Assembly (NCBI GenBank): GCA_963848825.1 | Contig: CAWKFA010000009.1 | Location: 248,001 to 312,000 of the forward strand | DNA length: 64,000 nucleotides | Source: CAVVSQ01 sp963848825 | GTDB lineage: Bacteria > Planctomycetota > Planctomycetia > Gemmatales > Gemmataceae | Reading direction: 5' to 3' | Shown: piece by piece, positions 46,727 to 56,090 of the stretch | Numbering within the stretch: position 1 is the first letter of the stretch | How the letters are laid out: the number at the start of each line of letters is the position of its first letter | Position numbers and translations under genes: made by a program | Notes under the pieces: generated by a model | Database searches by the model: none | The model's input: only the letters and a program-made list of their open reading frames with translations | Told to the model about the DNA's origin: nothing

Positions 46727-46746
46727 TTCGTGAAAAATATCACGAA
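46727..46746. promoter_or_regulatory. Palindrome just before nuoA
   Basis: TTCGTGA (46727-46733) and TCACGAA (46740-46746) form a perfect inverted repeat with an AAAATA-type spacer, immediately upstream of the nuoA ribosome site (AGGAGG near 46749). It is the size of a dimeric repressor operator and could alternatively fold in the mRNA leader next to the ribosome site. It is the only such element before the 16-kb nuo operon. Confidence 0.45.
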
Positions 46747-46760
46747 GTAGGAGGCCGCTG

Positions 46761-47153
46761 ATGGAAAGTACTTTCGATCTCGCCACCTATTATCCGATCT
46801 TTTTGTATCTCGCCGTGCTCGTGGTTTTCTGCGTCAGCATGATGATCGCGGTACATGCCATAGGACCCCATCACAAGACGCCCGTCAAACAGATGACTTA
46901 TGAGTCGGGGATGGACCCCATCGGCGATGCCCATCAGCGTTTTGACGTCAAGTTCTACCTGATCGCCATTATGTTTCTCGTTTTTGACGTCGAGTTGCTG
47001 TTCCTGTATCCCTGGGCGGTGGTCGCCTACCGGGAAGATGGCTTGCCGCAAGTTTTACGTGGCCCAATTTTTTGGGGTGTGCTGAGCTTTATCCTGCTCC
47101 TTTTTATCGCCTACATTTACGACTGGCGCAAAGGAGTGTTCAAATGGCGGTAA
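46761..47153 (+). CDS. nuoA: NADH-quinone oxidoreductase subunit A
   Basis: A 130-residue, three-helix membrane subunit with the conserved loop Y-E-S-G-M-D-P-I-G-D-A (the mammalian ND3-type loop has Cys here; this one has Met) and F-D-V-K-F-Y-L-I-A-I-M-F-L-V-F-D-V-E. GTAGGAGG precedes the ATG. The last codons overlap the nuoB start, so translation is coupled. Confidence 0.96.
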   Translation: MESTFDLATYYPIFLYLAVLVVFCVSMMIAVHAIGPHHKTPVKQMTYESGMDPIGDAHQRFDVKFYLIAIMFLVFDVELLFLYPWAVVAYREDGLPQVLRGPIFWGVLSFILLLFIAYIYDWRKGVFKWR

Positions 47154-47729
47154 CCGTCCCCGAGAACATTTTACTCAGCCGGCTCGATCATCTGGCCAAC
47201 TGGGTTCGCGCCAATAGTTTGTGGCCGATGCCCTTCGCCACGGCCTGCTGCGGCATCGAATTGATGGCTACGGGAGCGTCGAAGCATGACCTGGCCCGCT
47301 TTGGTGCCGAGGTGATGCGCTTCAGTCCCCGGCAATGCGACCTGATGATTGTGGCTGGCCGGGTCGTCATGAAGATGTTGCCCGTACTCCAGCGAATCTG
47401 GCAGCAAATGCCGGAACCGAAGTGGTGTATTTCCATGGGAAGCGTGCGCTTCCTCGGGGGGTGTCTTCGATACCTACGCGGTCGTGCAGGGGATCGACCG
47501 GTTTTTGCCTGTCGATATGTACGTTCCCGGATGTCCGCCGCGGCCGGAGCAACTCATCCAGTCGATCATCGATTTGCAGGAAAAGATCAAGCAAACCGGC
47601 ACCATGAATGGTCGGGAGTTTCGTCAGCGCGGCGTGTACGACGGGCCCATGGTCCATGCGAGCAATCCGGACGATGCCATGGTGGCGCCGGGCGATTACA
47701 CGAAATCGCGACGGGTGAATCTCAATTGA
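47144..47729 (+). CDS. nuoB: NADH-quinone oxidoreductase subunit B, one frame break
   Basis: The subunit carrying cluster N2, the last iron-sulfur centre before quinone. All four cluster Cys are present: tandem C35-C36 in T-A-C-C-G-I-E, then C101 in the G-x-C-A-S-S-G-G block, and C130 in V-P-G-C-P-P-R-P. One surplus base at 47440-47449 (beside GCGC) breaks the frame between M-G and C-A-S-S-G-G; skipping it gives 194 residues. AAAGGAG precedes the ATG inside nuoA. The enzyme cannot work without this subunit, so the break is most likely an error. Confidence 0.93.
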
Positions 47730-47760
47730 AGCGCGTTCAGGGGGCCGAGGAGAAAGCGCC

Positions 47761-48249
47761 ATGTCCATTGAGAGCCTGCTGAAGGAACGCTTCGAGGGCA
47801 TTGTTGCCACGGAATTCCGCGACAATCGCCGCATCCAGGTGCCCGCTCCCCAGCTTTTTGCCATCGCGAAATACCTCAAGATGGAAGCCGGTTTCGATCT
47901 GCTCGCCGAACTCGGCGGCGCCGATTATTTGAACTATCCAGGCGCCCGCGATCGCTTCGGCGTATGGTACGTCCTCGTCAATACTACGAGCGGGGAGCGC
48001 ATCATCGTCAAGACTTTCGTGAATGAGCCCGAGCCCTGTATCGATTCGGTTTTTCCGCTCTGGAGAGGGGCAGACTGGATGGAACGTGAGGTCTACGACA
48101 TGTATGGCATCACGTTCGCCGGGCACCCGGACTTGCGGCGCATCTTGTTGCCGGATGAATTCACGAGCTTCCCGCTTCGCAAGGATTACCCCATGCGCGG
48201 GCGCGGCGAACGCCATAACTTCCCGGCACTCACGAGGGCGGAGAGTTGA
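47761..48249 (+). CDS. nuoC: NADH-quinone oxidoreductase subunit C
   Basis: A 162-residue hydrophilic subunit with the 30-kDa signature W-M-E-R-E-V-Y-D-M-Y-G-I-T-F-A-G-H-P-D-L-R-R-I-L-L (conserved E-R-E-x-x-D-x-x-G) and the closing L-R-K-D-Y-P-M-R-G. It is separate from NuoD, unlike the fused NuoCD of E. coli. The stop overlaps the nuoD start. Confidence 0.95.
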   Translation: MSIESLLKERFEGIVATEFRDNRRIQVPAPQLFAIAKYLKMEAGFDLLAELGGADYLNYPGARDRFGVWYVLVNTTSGERIIVKTFVNEPEPCIDSVFPLWRGADWMEREVYDMYGITFAGHPDLRRILLPDEFTSFPLRKDYPMRGRGERHNFPALTRAES

Positions 48250-49469
48250 TGATGCCTGCCAGTTTGGAAACACCGACGCTCGAAGGCACCGAACAGGATT
48301 ACCTGTGGACGCTCAATTTCGGTCCCCAGCACCCCGCCACGCACACGACGCTGCGCCTGCTGCTGACACTCGACGGCGAGACCGTGGTCAAGGCGGTGCC
48401 GGACATCGGCTATCTGCATTCGGGCTTCGAAAAACTGGGTGAGGATCTCGATTTCAATCAGTACGTCACCATCGTCGACCGGATGAATTACATCTCGCCG
48501 GTGGCCAACGAGGTGGCCTGGCATCATGCCATCGAAAAGCTCATGGGCCTCGAGCTCACCAGGCGCTGCCAGTATTTGCGCGTGATCCTGGCGGAACTGT
48601 CGCGTATCAGCGACCATTTGCTCTGCTGCGGTGCGGCCGCGCTCGATCTCGGCGCTTTCACGGCCTTCCTTTATGCTTTTTACCAGCGTGAGTTGCTCTA
48701 CGATATTTTTGAAACCGCCTCGGGCCAGCGCTTCCATCCCAGCTATACGCGCGTCGGCGGGTTGGTTTTTGACGTCAATGATGTATTCATCAACAAGGTC
48801 CGGGCCTTTGTCAAGGATTTCCACAAGACCTATGCCGACATGGTCCGCCTGCTAAATCGCAATCGCATTTTTATCGAGCGCACGCGCGGCATCGGTGTCC
48901 TGACCAAGGAAATGGCCATCGACATGAGCTGTACGGGGCCCATCGCGCGTGCGTCGGGAGTCGTTCGCGATCTGCGCAAAGACGAGCCCTACCTGGCCTA
49001 CAAGGACTTCGATTTCAAAGTCATCTGCGCGGCGGACGGCGATTGCTACGCCCGCTACCTGGTGCGCATGGAGGAAATGCTCGAAAGCATCAAGATCGTC
49101 CATCAAGCCATCGAAAACCTGCCGGCTGGCCCCGTAAATGTGGATGTGGAAAGCAAGGTGGTCGATCCGGCGCAGACGTCCGTGTATCGCACCATCGAAA
49201 GCATGATCCAGCACTTTGAACTTGTCATGCCCAACCGCCAGTGGAGCCCGCCGGTCGAGGAAGTTTACGCCTGTACCGAGTCTCCCAACGGCGAACTTGG
49301 ATTTTACGTGGTGTCCGATGGTACGGGTACGGCGTACCGTGCCCGCACCCGGCCGCCATCGTTTATCCATTTCGCGGTGTTTCCTTATTTGATCGTGGGG
49401 CACCAGCTGAGCGACGTGGTGGCCGTGCTGGGAAGCCTCAATATTATTGCCGCTGAACTGGATCGATGA
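48249..49469 (+). CDS. nuoD: NADH-quinone oxidoreductase subunit D
   Basis: A 406-residue 49-kDa-type subunit that forms the quinone site with NuoB. Seen: N-F-G-P-Q-H-P-A-T-H-T-T-L-R, D-I-G-Y-L-H-S-G-F-E-K-L, D-R-M-N-Y, R-I-S-D-H-L-L, T-G-P-I-A-R-A-S-G, and the C-terminal E-A/A-E-L-D-R end. The conserved quinone-pocket His lies in the P-Q-H-P-A-T-H motif. Two adjacent ATG codons can start it. Confidence 0.96.
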   Translation: MMPASLETPTLEGTEQDYLWTLNFGPQHPATHTTLRLLLTLDGETVVKAVPDIGYLHSGFEKLGEDLDFNQYVTIVDRMNYISPVANEVAWHHAIEKLMGLELTRRCQYLRVILAELSRISDHLLCCGAAALDLGAFTAFLYAFYQRELLYDIFETASGQRFHPSYTRVGGLVFDVNDVFINKVRAFVKDFHKTYADMVRLLNRNRIFIERTRGIGVLTKEMAIDMSCTGPIARASGVVRDLRKDEPYLAYKDFDFKVICAADGDCYARYLVRMEEMLESIKIVHQAIENLPAGPVNVDVESKVVDPAQTSVYRTIESMIQHFELVMPNRQWSPPVEEVYACTESPNGELGFYVVSDGTGTAYRARTRPPSFIHFAVFPYLIVGHQLSDVVAVLGSLNIIAAELDR

Positions 49470-49524
49470 TTTAGGTCGCGGGAGAACGCCGCGCGTGCCC
49501 GCCAGTCATAGTCTCGGAGGCCCA

Positions 49525-50346
49525 ATGCCGGTCCTGTCCGAAGAACTGCGCCAGCAAATCCTGGCCTACATTCCACGTTACCCAAGCAAACAGGCGGTAA
49601 CGTTGCCGGCCCTGCATATCGTGCATGATGCCCTGCGCTGCGTCCCGTTCGAGGCGATTCGCGAAATAGCGGCCATGCTCGAGCTCAGCCCGGCTGAAGT
49701 CTACGATACGATGACCTTTTACCAGTTCTTCCGTGAGGAAAAAGCGCCCATGGGCCGGACGCGCCTTTGGGTGTGCCGTAGTTTGGCTTGCGCTTTGCGT
49801 GGTGGGGATGCCCTCCTGACCGACCTCTGTCAAAGACTCCAGGTCCAGCCTGGCGACACCACAGCCGATGGCCAGCTCACTCTTGAGTTCGCCGAGTGCC
49901 TCGGCGCCTGCGAAGGCGCCCCGGCGGTGATGGTCAACGATGAGCATGAACATTGCATGACGCCGGACCTGGTGGAAAGCGTCGTGGCCTGGTCGAGGCA
50001 AGCGCGCGGCGCCGAGGTCACCTCGTCCCAGCTGTTGCAAGCAATTACGCGCAAGGGACGCACCCTGCAAATCGCCCGCGCCGGCTCCAGCGAACGGCGG
50101 CTGTTGCGGGAGCTCAAGGCCAACGGCGCAGTCCAGGGGACCGGCTTTAATAACATCGTTCTCCGCGAAGAGCCCCGTAAAGTCGAGGTCCTGGAGATGT
50201 TTTTGCGCGGGACCCTGGCGCGAATTCAGCAACGTAAAAACGGTGTAGCCGGGGCGGATGAAGTGAAGGTGAGGCGCTTCATGCGCCGCCATCGCCGCCT
50301 CCTGGGCATCACGGAGCAGGATACCGGCCTGCTGGGAGACAATTGA
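49525..50346 (+). CDS. nuoE: NADH-quinone oxidoreductase subunit E with C-terminal extension
   Basis: A 273-residue protein, about 100 residues longer than usual. Residues 1-160 are a normal NuoE with the [2Fe-2S] ligands C84, C89, C125 and C129 (C-R-S-L-A-C and E-C-L-G-A-C). Residues about 165-273 are extra: basic and helical (T-R-K-G-R-T-L-Q-I-A-R, R-R-L-L-R-E-L-K-A-N-G, R-R-F-M-R-R-H-R-R-L-L-G-I-T) with no metal motif. I chose the ATG with CGGAGG five bases upstream; it matches the family N-terminus. Confidence 0.93.
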   Translation: MPVLSEELRQQILAYIPRYPSKQAVTLPALHIVHDALRCVPFEAIREIAAMLELSPAEVYDTMTFYQFFREEKAPMGRTRLWVCRSLACALRGGDALLTDLCQRLQVQPGDTTADGQLTLEFAECLGACEGAPAVMVNDEHEHCMTPDLVESVVAWSRQARGAEVTSSQLLQAITRKGRTLQIARAGSSERRLLRELKANGAVQGTGFNNIVLREEPRKVEVLEMFLRGTLARIQQRKNGVAGADEVKVRRFMRRHRRLLGITEQDTGLLGDN

Positions 50347-50355
50347 CGCACTAAC

Positions 50356-51688
50356 ATGGCAGACTTCGAACCCATACTTTTGAAGCGCATCCAGAAAAAC
50401 GCCAGCCCCAGCCTGGACGCCTATCGGGCAGATGGCGGTTATGCCGCGGCCACCAGGGCGCTCATGGAAATGACGCCCGCCAAGGTCGTGGAAATCGTCA
50501 AGGACTCGGGCTTGCGCGGCCGGGGCGGCGCTGGCTTTCCCTGCGGGCTCAAGTGGACTTTCCTGCCCAAGGACCATCCGGGGCCAATATATCTATGCGT
50601 CAATGCGGACGAATCCGAGCCCTGCACGTTCAACAACCGGATACTCATGGAAGAGGATCCGCATCAGGTGCTGGAAGGCATCATCCTCGCCTGCTACGCG
50701 ACACGTGCCACCACGGCCTACCTTTATATCCGTTACGAGTATGGCAAGGCGTATCGCGCCCTGCAAAAAGCGATCGACGAGCTCTATGCCGTCGGCTTGC
50801 TTGGCAAGAACATTCTCGGCAAGGCTGTCAATATCGACGTCTTCCTTCATCGTGGGGCTGGCGCCTACATTTGCGGCGAGGAGACGGGCCTCATTGAAAG
50901 CCTTGAAGGGCGGCGCGGTTGGCCGCGCATCAAGCCGCCGTTTCCAGCCGTCGAGGGCGCTTTCCGCAAGCCGACGGTCGTGAACAATATCGAGACGCTC
51001 GCCTGCGTCACGCACATCGTCGCCCGCGGCGCCGGAATGGTTCAAGACGATCGGCATTGCGCCCGATCCCAAAAACCCCCGCGACGCGGGCAGCTATGGC
51101 TCGAAGCTTTATTGCATTTCCGGCCACGTCAACAATCCCTGCTGCGTCGAGCTGCCCTTGGGAATAACAGTGCGTGAGCTCGTGGACAAGTATGGCGGAG
51201 GAGTCTGGAAAGGTCGCAAAGCCAAAGGCTGTATACCCGGCGGCATCAGCATGGGCATCATGACCGAGCAAGAATTCGACACACCGCTCGATTTCAATGG
51301 CCCTGGTAAAGTCGGTTGCCTGGGACTGGGAACGGGTGCCGTCACGGTTTTCGATGAGACAACCAGCATCGTCGACGTTTTGGCGAATATCTGTCGCTTT
51401 TTCGCGCACGAGTCCTGCGGCCAATGTACTCCGTGCCGCGAGGGCACCGGCTGGATGGAGAAGATGCTGGACCGCATCAAGCTCGGCCATGGGCGGCTTG
51501 AAGATCTCAAGATTCTGGACGACGTGGCCAAATCCATTGGCATCATGCCCGGCACGACAATATGCGGCCTGGCCGATGGCGCGGGCTGGCCGGTGAAAAA
51601 CGCCATCGCGAAGTTTCGACCTGAACTCGAAGAATATATAGGCCGCCAGGCAGCGCCGGTGGCCAGTGGCGTGACTCGCCTGATTTGA
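50356..51688 (+). CDS. nuoF: NADH-quinone oxidoreductase subunit F, one frame break
   Basis: The NADH- and FMN-binding subunit. G-R-G-G-A-G-F-P (residues 55-62) binds FMN, N-A-D-E-S-E-P-C and G-A-G-A-Y-I-C-G-E-E-T are conserved, and S-C-G-Q-C-T-P-C-R-E-G-T with a downstream Cys binds the N3 [4Fe-4S] cluster. One surplus base at GGCGCC (51028-51033) breaks the frame before E-W-F-K-T-I-G; skipping it gives 443 residues, normal for NuoF. It is needed for the complex, so the break is probably an error. Confidence 0.94.
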
Positions 51689-51751
51689 TTGCAGGGATAA
51701 ACTGGCAAGGACGAGAAATGCTCTGGCGCGACGAATTCGTTGAGGTGTCGT

Positions 51752-52537
51752 ATGGCCATTTCAGAGACTTGCCCCGCGTGCGCGTATGAATTCAAGGTCA
51801 AGGATGAACTGAGCGGCCGCAAGATAAGGTGTCCGAAATGCAAAGGTGTGCTTACCGTTGGCGGCGGTGAGACGGCAACAGCAGCCAGCACGAAGAACAA
51901 GGCTGCTCCGGCGCTTCGCGATGAAGATGATAACGGACCCGCCGAGGAAGAACGTCCCAGGAAGAAAAAGCGGAAGAAAACCAGAAACAACCGGGGAATG
52001 CTTATTGGAGTGGCCATTGGAGGCGCGGTGCTGCTTGGAGTTGGCGCGGTGATGATTGTGATGATGAGCGGCGGCAACGCGGGCCCCAAGGCCCAGCCCG
52101 TGAAACCGCCAGCGGCCCGTGGCGTGCCCGTCAATCAGGTCCCGCAGGAGGAGCCCGAGATCATCAAGAAAGATGCTGTCGGCGGGATCGCGCGGAGCCG
52201 GGAGCGCACCAACATCGAAAATGATCTACGCCAGCTAGGACTTGCTTATCGCCAATTTGAAGTCATTAACAACCGCGGGCCAAAAGATCAGAAAGAACTG
52301 GCTTCGTATTACCAAAATGCCGCCACCATCAATGATTCTCTGACCAACAAGTGGATCACTTTTATCTGGGGAGTGAACAACCGCGATGGTTTTCCGGACG
52401 GCAGCTCGAATACGATGCTGGCCTTTGAAACCAATCCAGATAGGGCGGGTAACAGGTTTGCGTTGATGGGCGACGGGTCCGTGCAGACCCTGGACGACGC
52501 AACGTTTCAGAAGACGCCGAAGGCGAAGGGGAAGTAA
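51752..52537 (+). CDS. Zinc-ribbon membrane protein with DUF1559-like tail, inside the nuo operon
   Basis: A 261-residue protein. Residues 7-36 form a zinc ribbon (C-P-A-C...C-P-K-C), 37-80 a Lys/Glu/Arg-rich linker (R-P-R-K-K-K-R-K-K-T-R), and about 82-105 one membrane helix. The external part ends with G-F-P-D-G-S-S-N-T-M-L-A-F-E and A-L-M-G-D-G-S-V-Q, the type of ending seen in DUF1559 proteins. This architecture is common in planctomycetes. It has no obvious respiratory function, yet sits on the same strand 64 bases after nuoF and 4 bases before nuoG, so it must be co-expressed with complex I. Confidence 0.8.
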   Translation: MAISETCPACAYEFKVKDELSGRKIRCPKCKGVLTVGGGETATAASTKNKAAPALRDEDDNGPAEEERPRKKKRKKTRNNRGMLIGVAIGGAVLLGVGAVMIVMMSGGNAGPKAQPVKPPAARGVPVNQVPQEEPEIIKKDAVGGIARSRERTNIENDLRQLGLAYRQFEVINNRGPKDQKELASYYQNAATINDSLTNKWITFIWGVNNRDGFPDGSSNTMLAFETNPDRAGNRFALMGDGSVQTLDDATFQKTPKAKGK

Positions 52538-52541
52538 CTTA

Positions 52542-54184
52542 ATGGCCGTCGTTACCGTCAATGGCACCACCGTCGACATCGGCACGGACCGGCTGAATCT
52601 CATCCAGGCAGCGGCGCGCGGCGGCGTGGTTATTCCCTCCTACTGCTGGCACCCGGCCCTGTCCGTGGTGGCCAGTTGCCGCATGTGCCTGGTCGAAGTT
52701 GGCGATAAAAAGCCGGACGGCAGCGTGGCGATGCAGCCCAAGGTCGTACCCGGGTGTCAAACGCCGGCGAAAGACGGCACGATTATTATCACGAACAGCC
52801 CCAAGGCCAAACACGCCCAGGAGCAAACGCTCGAATCGCTGCTCTTGAACCATCCGCTCGATTGCCCGGTTTGTGACAAGGCGGGCGAGTGCCGATTACA
52901 GGATTACAGCTACGGCTTCGGCAGGTCTACCAGTCGCATGGTCGACGAGAAGAACTTGCCGCCGAATAAAGACTACATCGGCGAGCACATTACCCTGTTC
53001 ACGGATCGCTGCATCATGTGCTCGCGCTGCGTGCGATTCACACGCGAGTTTTCGGGTACCGCGGAATTGCAGGTCGTCAGCCGTGGGCACCATTCCGAGA
53101 TCGACATTTTTCCGGGTGAGCCGCTCAACAACAAGCTCTCCGGCAATGTGGTGGACCTCTGTCCGGTCGGCGCCTCTGCAGCAAAGATTTCCTTTATAAG
53201 CAGCGCGTCTGGTTTCTCAAGGAACAGAAATCGGTATGCCCCGACTGCAGTACCGGCTGCAGCATTACCGTCGATTCCAACAAGGACATTGTCTATCGCC
53301 TGCGCCCGCGCGACAATCCGCAGGCACAAGGCTATTTCATGTGCGATGAGGGACGGTTCGACTATCCCTACATCAATTCACGGGAGCGTCTGCGCGGCCC
53401 GCTTTATCGCAATGCCGGCTCGCTCGCCCCCACGCCATGGGAAAAGTTAATCCCGGCCCTTCGGAATGACCTGGCGGAAGCGGCACGGCGCGACGGAGCT
53501 GGCGTCGCCGTGGTGTTATCGCCCTACCTGACCTGCGAGGAAGCTTATCTGCTGGCCAAGTTCGCCAGGGGACTGGCGCCGGAAGTTGGGCTGTACCTGG
53601 GCTGGGTGCCCGTGCAGGGTGAAGATGATACTTATCCCAAAGATCGCCAGGGCAAGCCGGTTCAACCCGTGAAGTTCACCATCCGCGCGGAAAAGTGCCC
53701 GAATCGTCGTGGGGTCGAGGAAGTCCTGAAGCATTTTCAGGGCGAAGTTATGTACTTCGACCGGGCCATCGAAAAAGCGGCGGCGGGCAAGCTTCAGGCA
53801 GTCTATTTGACCGCAGGCTATCCGCCGCGGCTGGGAAACTGGCTGCCGGCCAAGGTGCTGGAAGGGCTCAAAGCGGTGCCTTTATTGATCGTTCAAGACT
53901 TACTGCCAGGCGCCGCCGCGGAAGTCGCCAAGTACGTTCTGCCCGCCGCGAGCTTCGCGGAAAAGGATGGCTGTTTCGTCAACCACGCCAACCTGGTGCA
54001 AGCCATCCACTGGGCGGTCCGTCCCAGCGGCATGGGCCGCACAGACGGTCAGGTGTTTTTGGATTTGCTCGAGCGGCGCGGGCTTTTTCATGCGGAGAGC
54101 TTGCGCCAGGAACTGGCAAGCGAGGTGCCGTTCTTCGCCCCGCTGAAGGATGGGAACTTGGGCGACTACGGGGTCCGCCTGTAA
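52542..54184 (+). CDS. nuoG: NADH-quinone oxidoreductase subunit G, one frame break
   Basis: The N-terminal ferredoxin domain (S-Y-C-W-H, A-S-C-R-M-C, P-G-C-Q-T-P), the His-Cys motif region (H-P-L-D-C-P-V-C-D-K-A-G-E-C) and the 4Fe-4S domain (C-I-M-C-S-R-C-V-R-F) are intact. After the break, R-V-W-F-L-K-E-Q-K-S-V-C-P-D-C-S-T-G-C-S begins the molybdopterin-like fold, which is short here: the whole protein is 547 residues. One missing base at GGCGCC (53169-53174) breaks the frame in V-G-A-L-x-S-K-D-F. Start is 4 bases after the zinc-ribbon gene. Confidence 0.92.
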
Positions 54185-54244
54185 AGGAAGTCGGCTTTGC
54201 TGGTATGCCGTGAGGTTTGGGCGGACGAGGCCGGTGGGGATTTC

Positions 54245-55363
54245 ATGCACGAATTCAATATTTGGGTGACGCTGCTGACGATTGCCGGCGTTTTCGGTGG
54301 CTTGCAAGCAACGGCAGGTTTCCTGGTGTACGTCGAGCGCAAGATCTGCGCCTATATGCAGGACCGCATCGGCCCGAATCGTGTCGGCCCCTACGGCCTG
54401 TTGCAAGTTCTCGCGGATGGCATCAAGTTTGTTCTCAAGGAGGAGTTCATTCCCAAAAATGCCGACAAGGCACTGTTCATTATCGCTCCCTGCGTGGCGG
54501 TAACGACTGCCATGCTTGCCTTCGCGGTCGTCCCGTTTGGCGCTACGGGGCCGGGGACCGCCTATCAGTTCATGATCGCTCCCGACATCGACATCGGTAT
54601 CTTGTTTATTTTCGCGGTTTCCAGCCTGGCCGTGTACGGCATCATCCTCGGTGGCTGGGCTTCGAATAACAAATACAGCATGCTGGGTGGTCTGCGCTCG
54701 AGCGCGCAAATCATCAGCTATGAAATACCGCTCGGGCTCTCGATCCTGGGCGTGGTGCTGATTACGGGCTCACTGAACCTGGAACGCATCATCTGGCATC
54801 AGGCCGAAGCAGGCATTTTCGGCTGGAACATCTTCTACCAGCCCTTGGCCTTTTTGCTTTTCATGACGAGTTCCTTCGCGGAATGCAACCGTTTGCCATT
54901 CGATCTGCCCGAGTCGGAGCAGGAACTCATCGGCGGTTACCATACCGAATACAACGCCTTCAAGCTGGCCTTCTTTTTCGTCGGCGAATACACGCACATG
55001 ATAACCACCAGCTTCTTGATGGTTATTCTGTTCTTCGGCGGCTGGCATTTGCCCTGGGTGGCCGCGACCGACTCCTTTTGGCTCTTGAAAGTGATTATCT
55101 TCGCCGGCAAGGTTACCGCGTTCATTCTCTTTTACATGCTGGTGCGCTGGACGTTGCCGCGTTTCCGTTTCGATCAGCTCATGGGCCTGGCCTGGAAAGT
55201 GTTTATCCCGCTGGCCCTGGTCAATCTGGTCCTGGTGATGTGCGTAAAGGAATGGGGCCTCAGCCTGTGGTGGCTATTGCCGGCGTCCATCGCGGCCGTC
55301 GTGATCTACGGCTTGCTGGCGGCCATGCCTGCGCCCGGCACGCCGCGCACGGTCCGGGGTTGA
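54245..55363 (+). CDS. nuoH: NADH-quinone oxidoreductase subunit H
   Basis: A 372-residue, eight-helix membrane subunit linking the quinone site to the pump. Conserved loops: E-R-K-I-C-A-Y-M-Q-D-R-I-G-P-N-R-V-G-P, G-G-L-R-S-S-A-Q-I-I-S-Y-E, and R-L-P-F-D-L-P-E-S-E-Q-E-L-I-G-G-Y-H-T-E-Y, near the quinone entrance. A G-rich stretch (GGTGGGGATTTC) precedes the ATG. It is followed by a large repeat hairpin rather than directly by nuoI. Confidence 0.96.
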   Translation: MHEFNIWVTLLTIAGVFGGLQATAGFLVYVERKICAYMQDRIGPNRVGPYGLLQVLADGIKFVLKEEFIPKNADKALFIIAPCVAVTTAMLAFAVVPFGATGPGTAYQFMIAPDIDIGILFIFAVSSLAVYGIILGGWASNNKYSMLGGLRSSAQIISYEIPLGLSILGVVLITGSLNLERIIWHQAEAGIFGWNIFYQPLAFLLFMTSSFAECNRLPFDLPESEQELIGGYHTEYNAFKLAFFFVGEYTHMITTSFLMVILFFGGWHLPWVAATDSFWLLKVIIFAGKVTAFILFYMLVRWTLPRFRFDQLMGLAWKVFIPLALVNLVLVMCVKEWGLSLWWLLPASIAAVVIYGLLAAMPAPGTPRTVRG

Positions 55364-55380
55364 CGCGAACTATTTATTAA

Positions 55381-55481
55381 GAGCGTTCGGAAAAAAAGGG
55401 GTCAGACCCCTTGAAGGGACCAGAGTTTTCAACGCTTTTGCAGGGCACCGAGGGGGTCTGACCCCTTTTTTTCCGAACGCT
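55381..55481. repeat. 30-base inverted repeat with GGGGTCAGACCCC core, between nuoH and nuoI
   Basis: The left arm 55381-55410 (GAGCGTTCGG, seven A, GGGGTCAGACCCC) is repeated in inverse at 55453-55481 (GGGGTCTGACCCC, seven T, CCGAACGCT) around a 42-base loop. It can fold into a very long hairpin, and each arm has its own internal palindrome. The T-run could attenuate transcription towards nuoI. Related copies are at 39071, 40072 and 56040. Confidence 0.85.
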
Positions 55482-55496
55482 TAAAAGGAAGTAGCC

Positions 55497-56048
55497 ATGG
55501 CCATTGCCGACACTGACGTGAAATGGGTCCAGCCTCCCAAGCTGGGCCTCCTGGAAAAACTATACCTGCCAGCCATGGTGCAAGGTTTTCAAACCACGCT
55601 CAAGCACATGTTTGGTCCGAACGTGACCCAGCAGTTTCCCGAGGAACGCCCCGCCCTACCACCGAATTATCGCGGAGTGCATCGGCTGAATCGCGATGAA
55701 GAGGGACGCGTGAAGTGTGTCGCCTGTTACATGTGCTCGACCGCCTGTCCGGCACGTTGCATCGATATCGTGGCGGCCCCTTCACCCTGGCCGGATCGAG
55801 AGAAATATCCGGAGGTTTTCGTCATCGACGAGCTGCGCTGCATTTATTGCGGCATGTGCGAGCAGGCCTGTCCCTGCGACGCCATCGAGTTGACGCAGCT
55901 ATTCGATTTAACGGGCCTGAGCCGGCAGGAAATGATGTTCGACAAGGAAAAGCTTCTGAGCGTTTTCGATAAAACAGTGCGGGATGGGACCGACCCCATT
56001 CGCACCCGGAGAGGGGCGCTGAGCATCTCCTCCGAGCCCGGGGTCTGA
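55497..56048 (+). CDS. nuoI: NADH-quinone oxidoreductase subunit I
   Basis: A 183-residue protein with two [4Fe-4S] clusters: C74, C77, C80, C84 with nearby C88, and C115, C118, C121, C125. The F-Q-T-T-L-K-H-M-F-G membrane-proximal helix precedes them. It relays electrons from NuoG to NuoB. AAGGAAG lies five bases before the ATG. Its last residues (S-E-P-G-V) and the stop codon come from a right arm of the GGGGTC repeat, so the original C-terminus may have been replaced. Confidence 0.95.
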   Translation: MAIADTDVKWVQPPKLGLLEKLYLPAMVQGFQTTLKHMFGPNVTQQFPEERPALPPNYRGVHRLNRDEEGRVKCVACYMCSTACPARCIDIVAAPSPWPDREKYPEVFVIDELRCIYCGMCEQACPCDAIELTQLFDLTGLSRQEMMFDKEKLLSVFDKTVRDGTDPIRTRRGALSISSEPGV

Positions 56049-56069
56049 CCCCTTTTTTTCCGAACGCTC
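56040..56069. repeat. Single right arm of the GGGGTCTGACCCC repeat at the nuoI 3' end
   Basis: GGGGTCTGACCCC, seven T and CCGAACGCT repeat the right arm of the element at 55453-55481 in the same orientation. There is no left arm here. The TGA within GTCTGA at 56046-56048 is the nuoI stop codon. Together with the hairpin upstream it brackets nuoI. Confidence 0.85.
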
Positions 56070-56090
56070 TAAGGGTTGTGGTTGTCGTTT

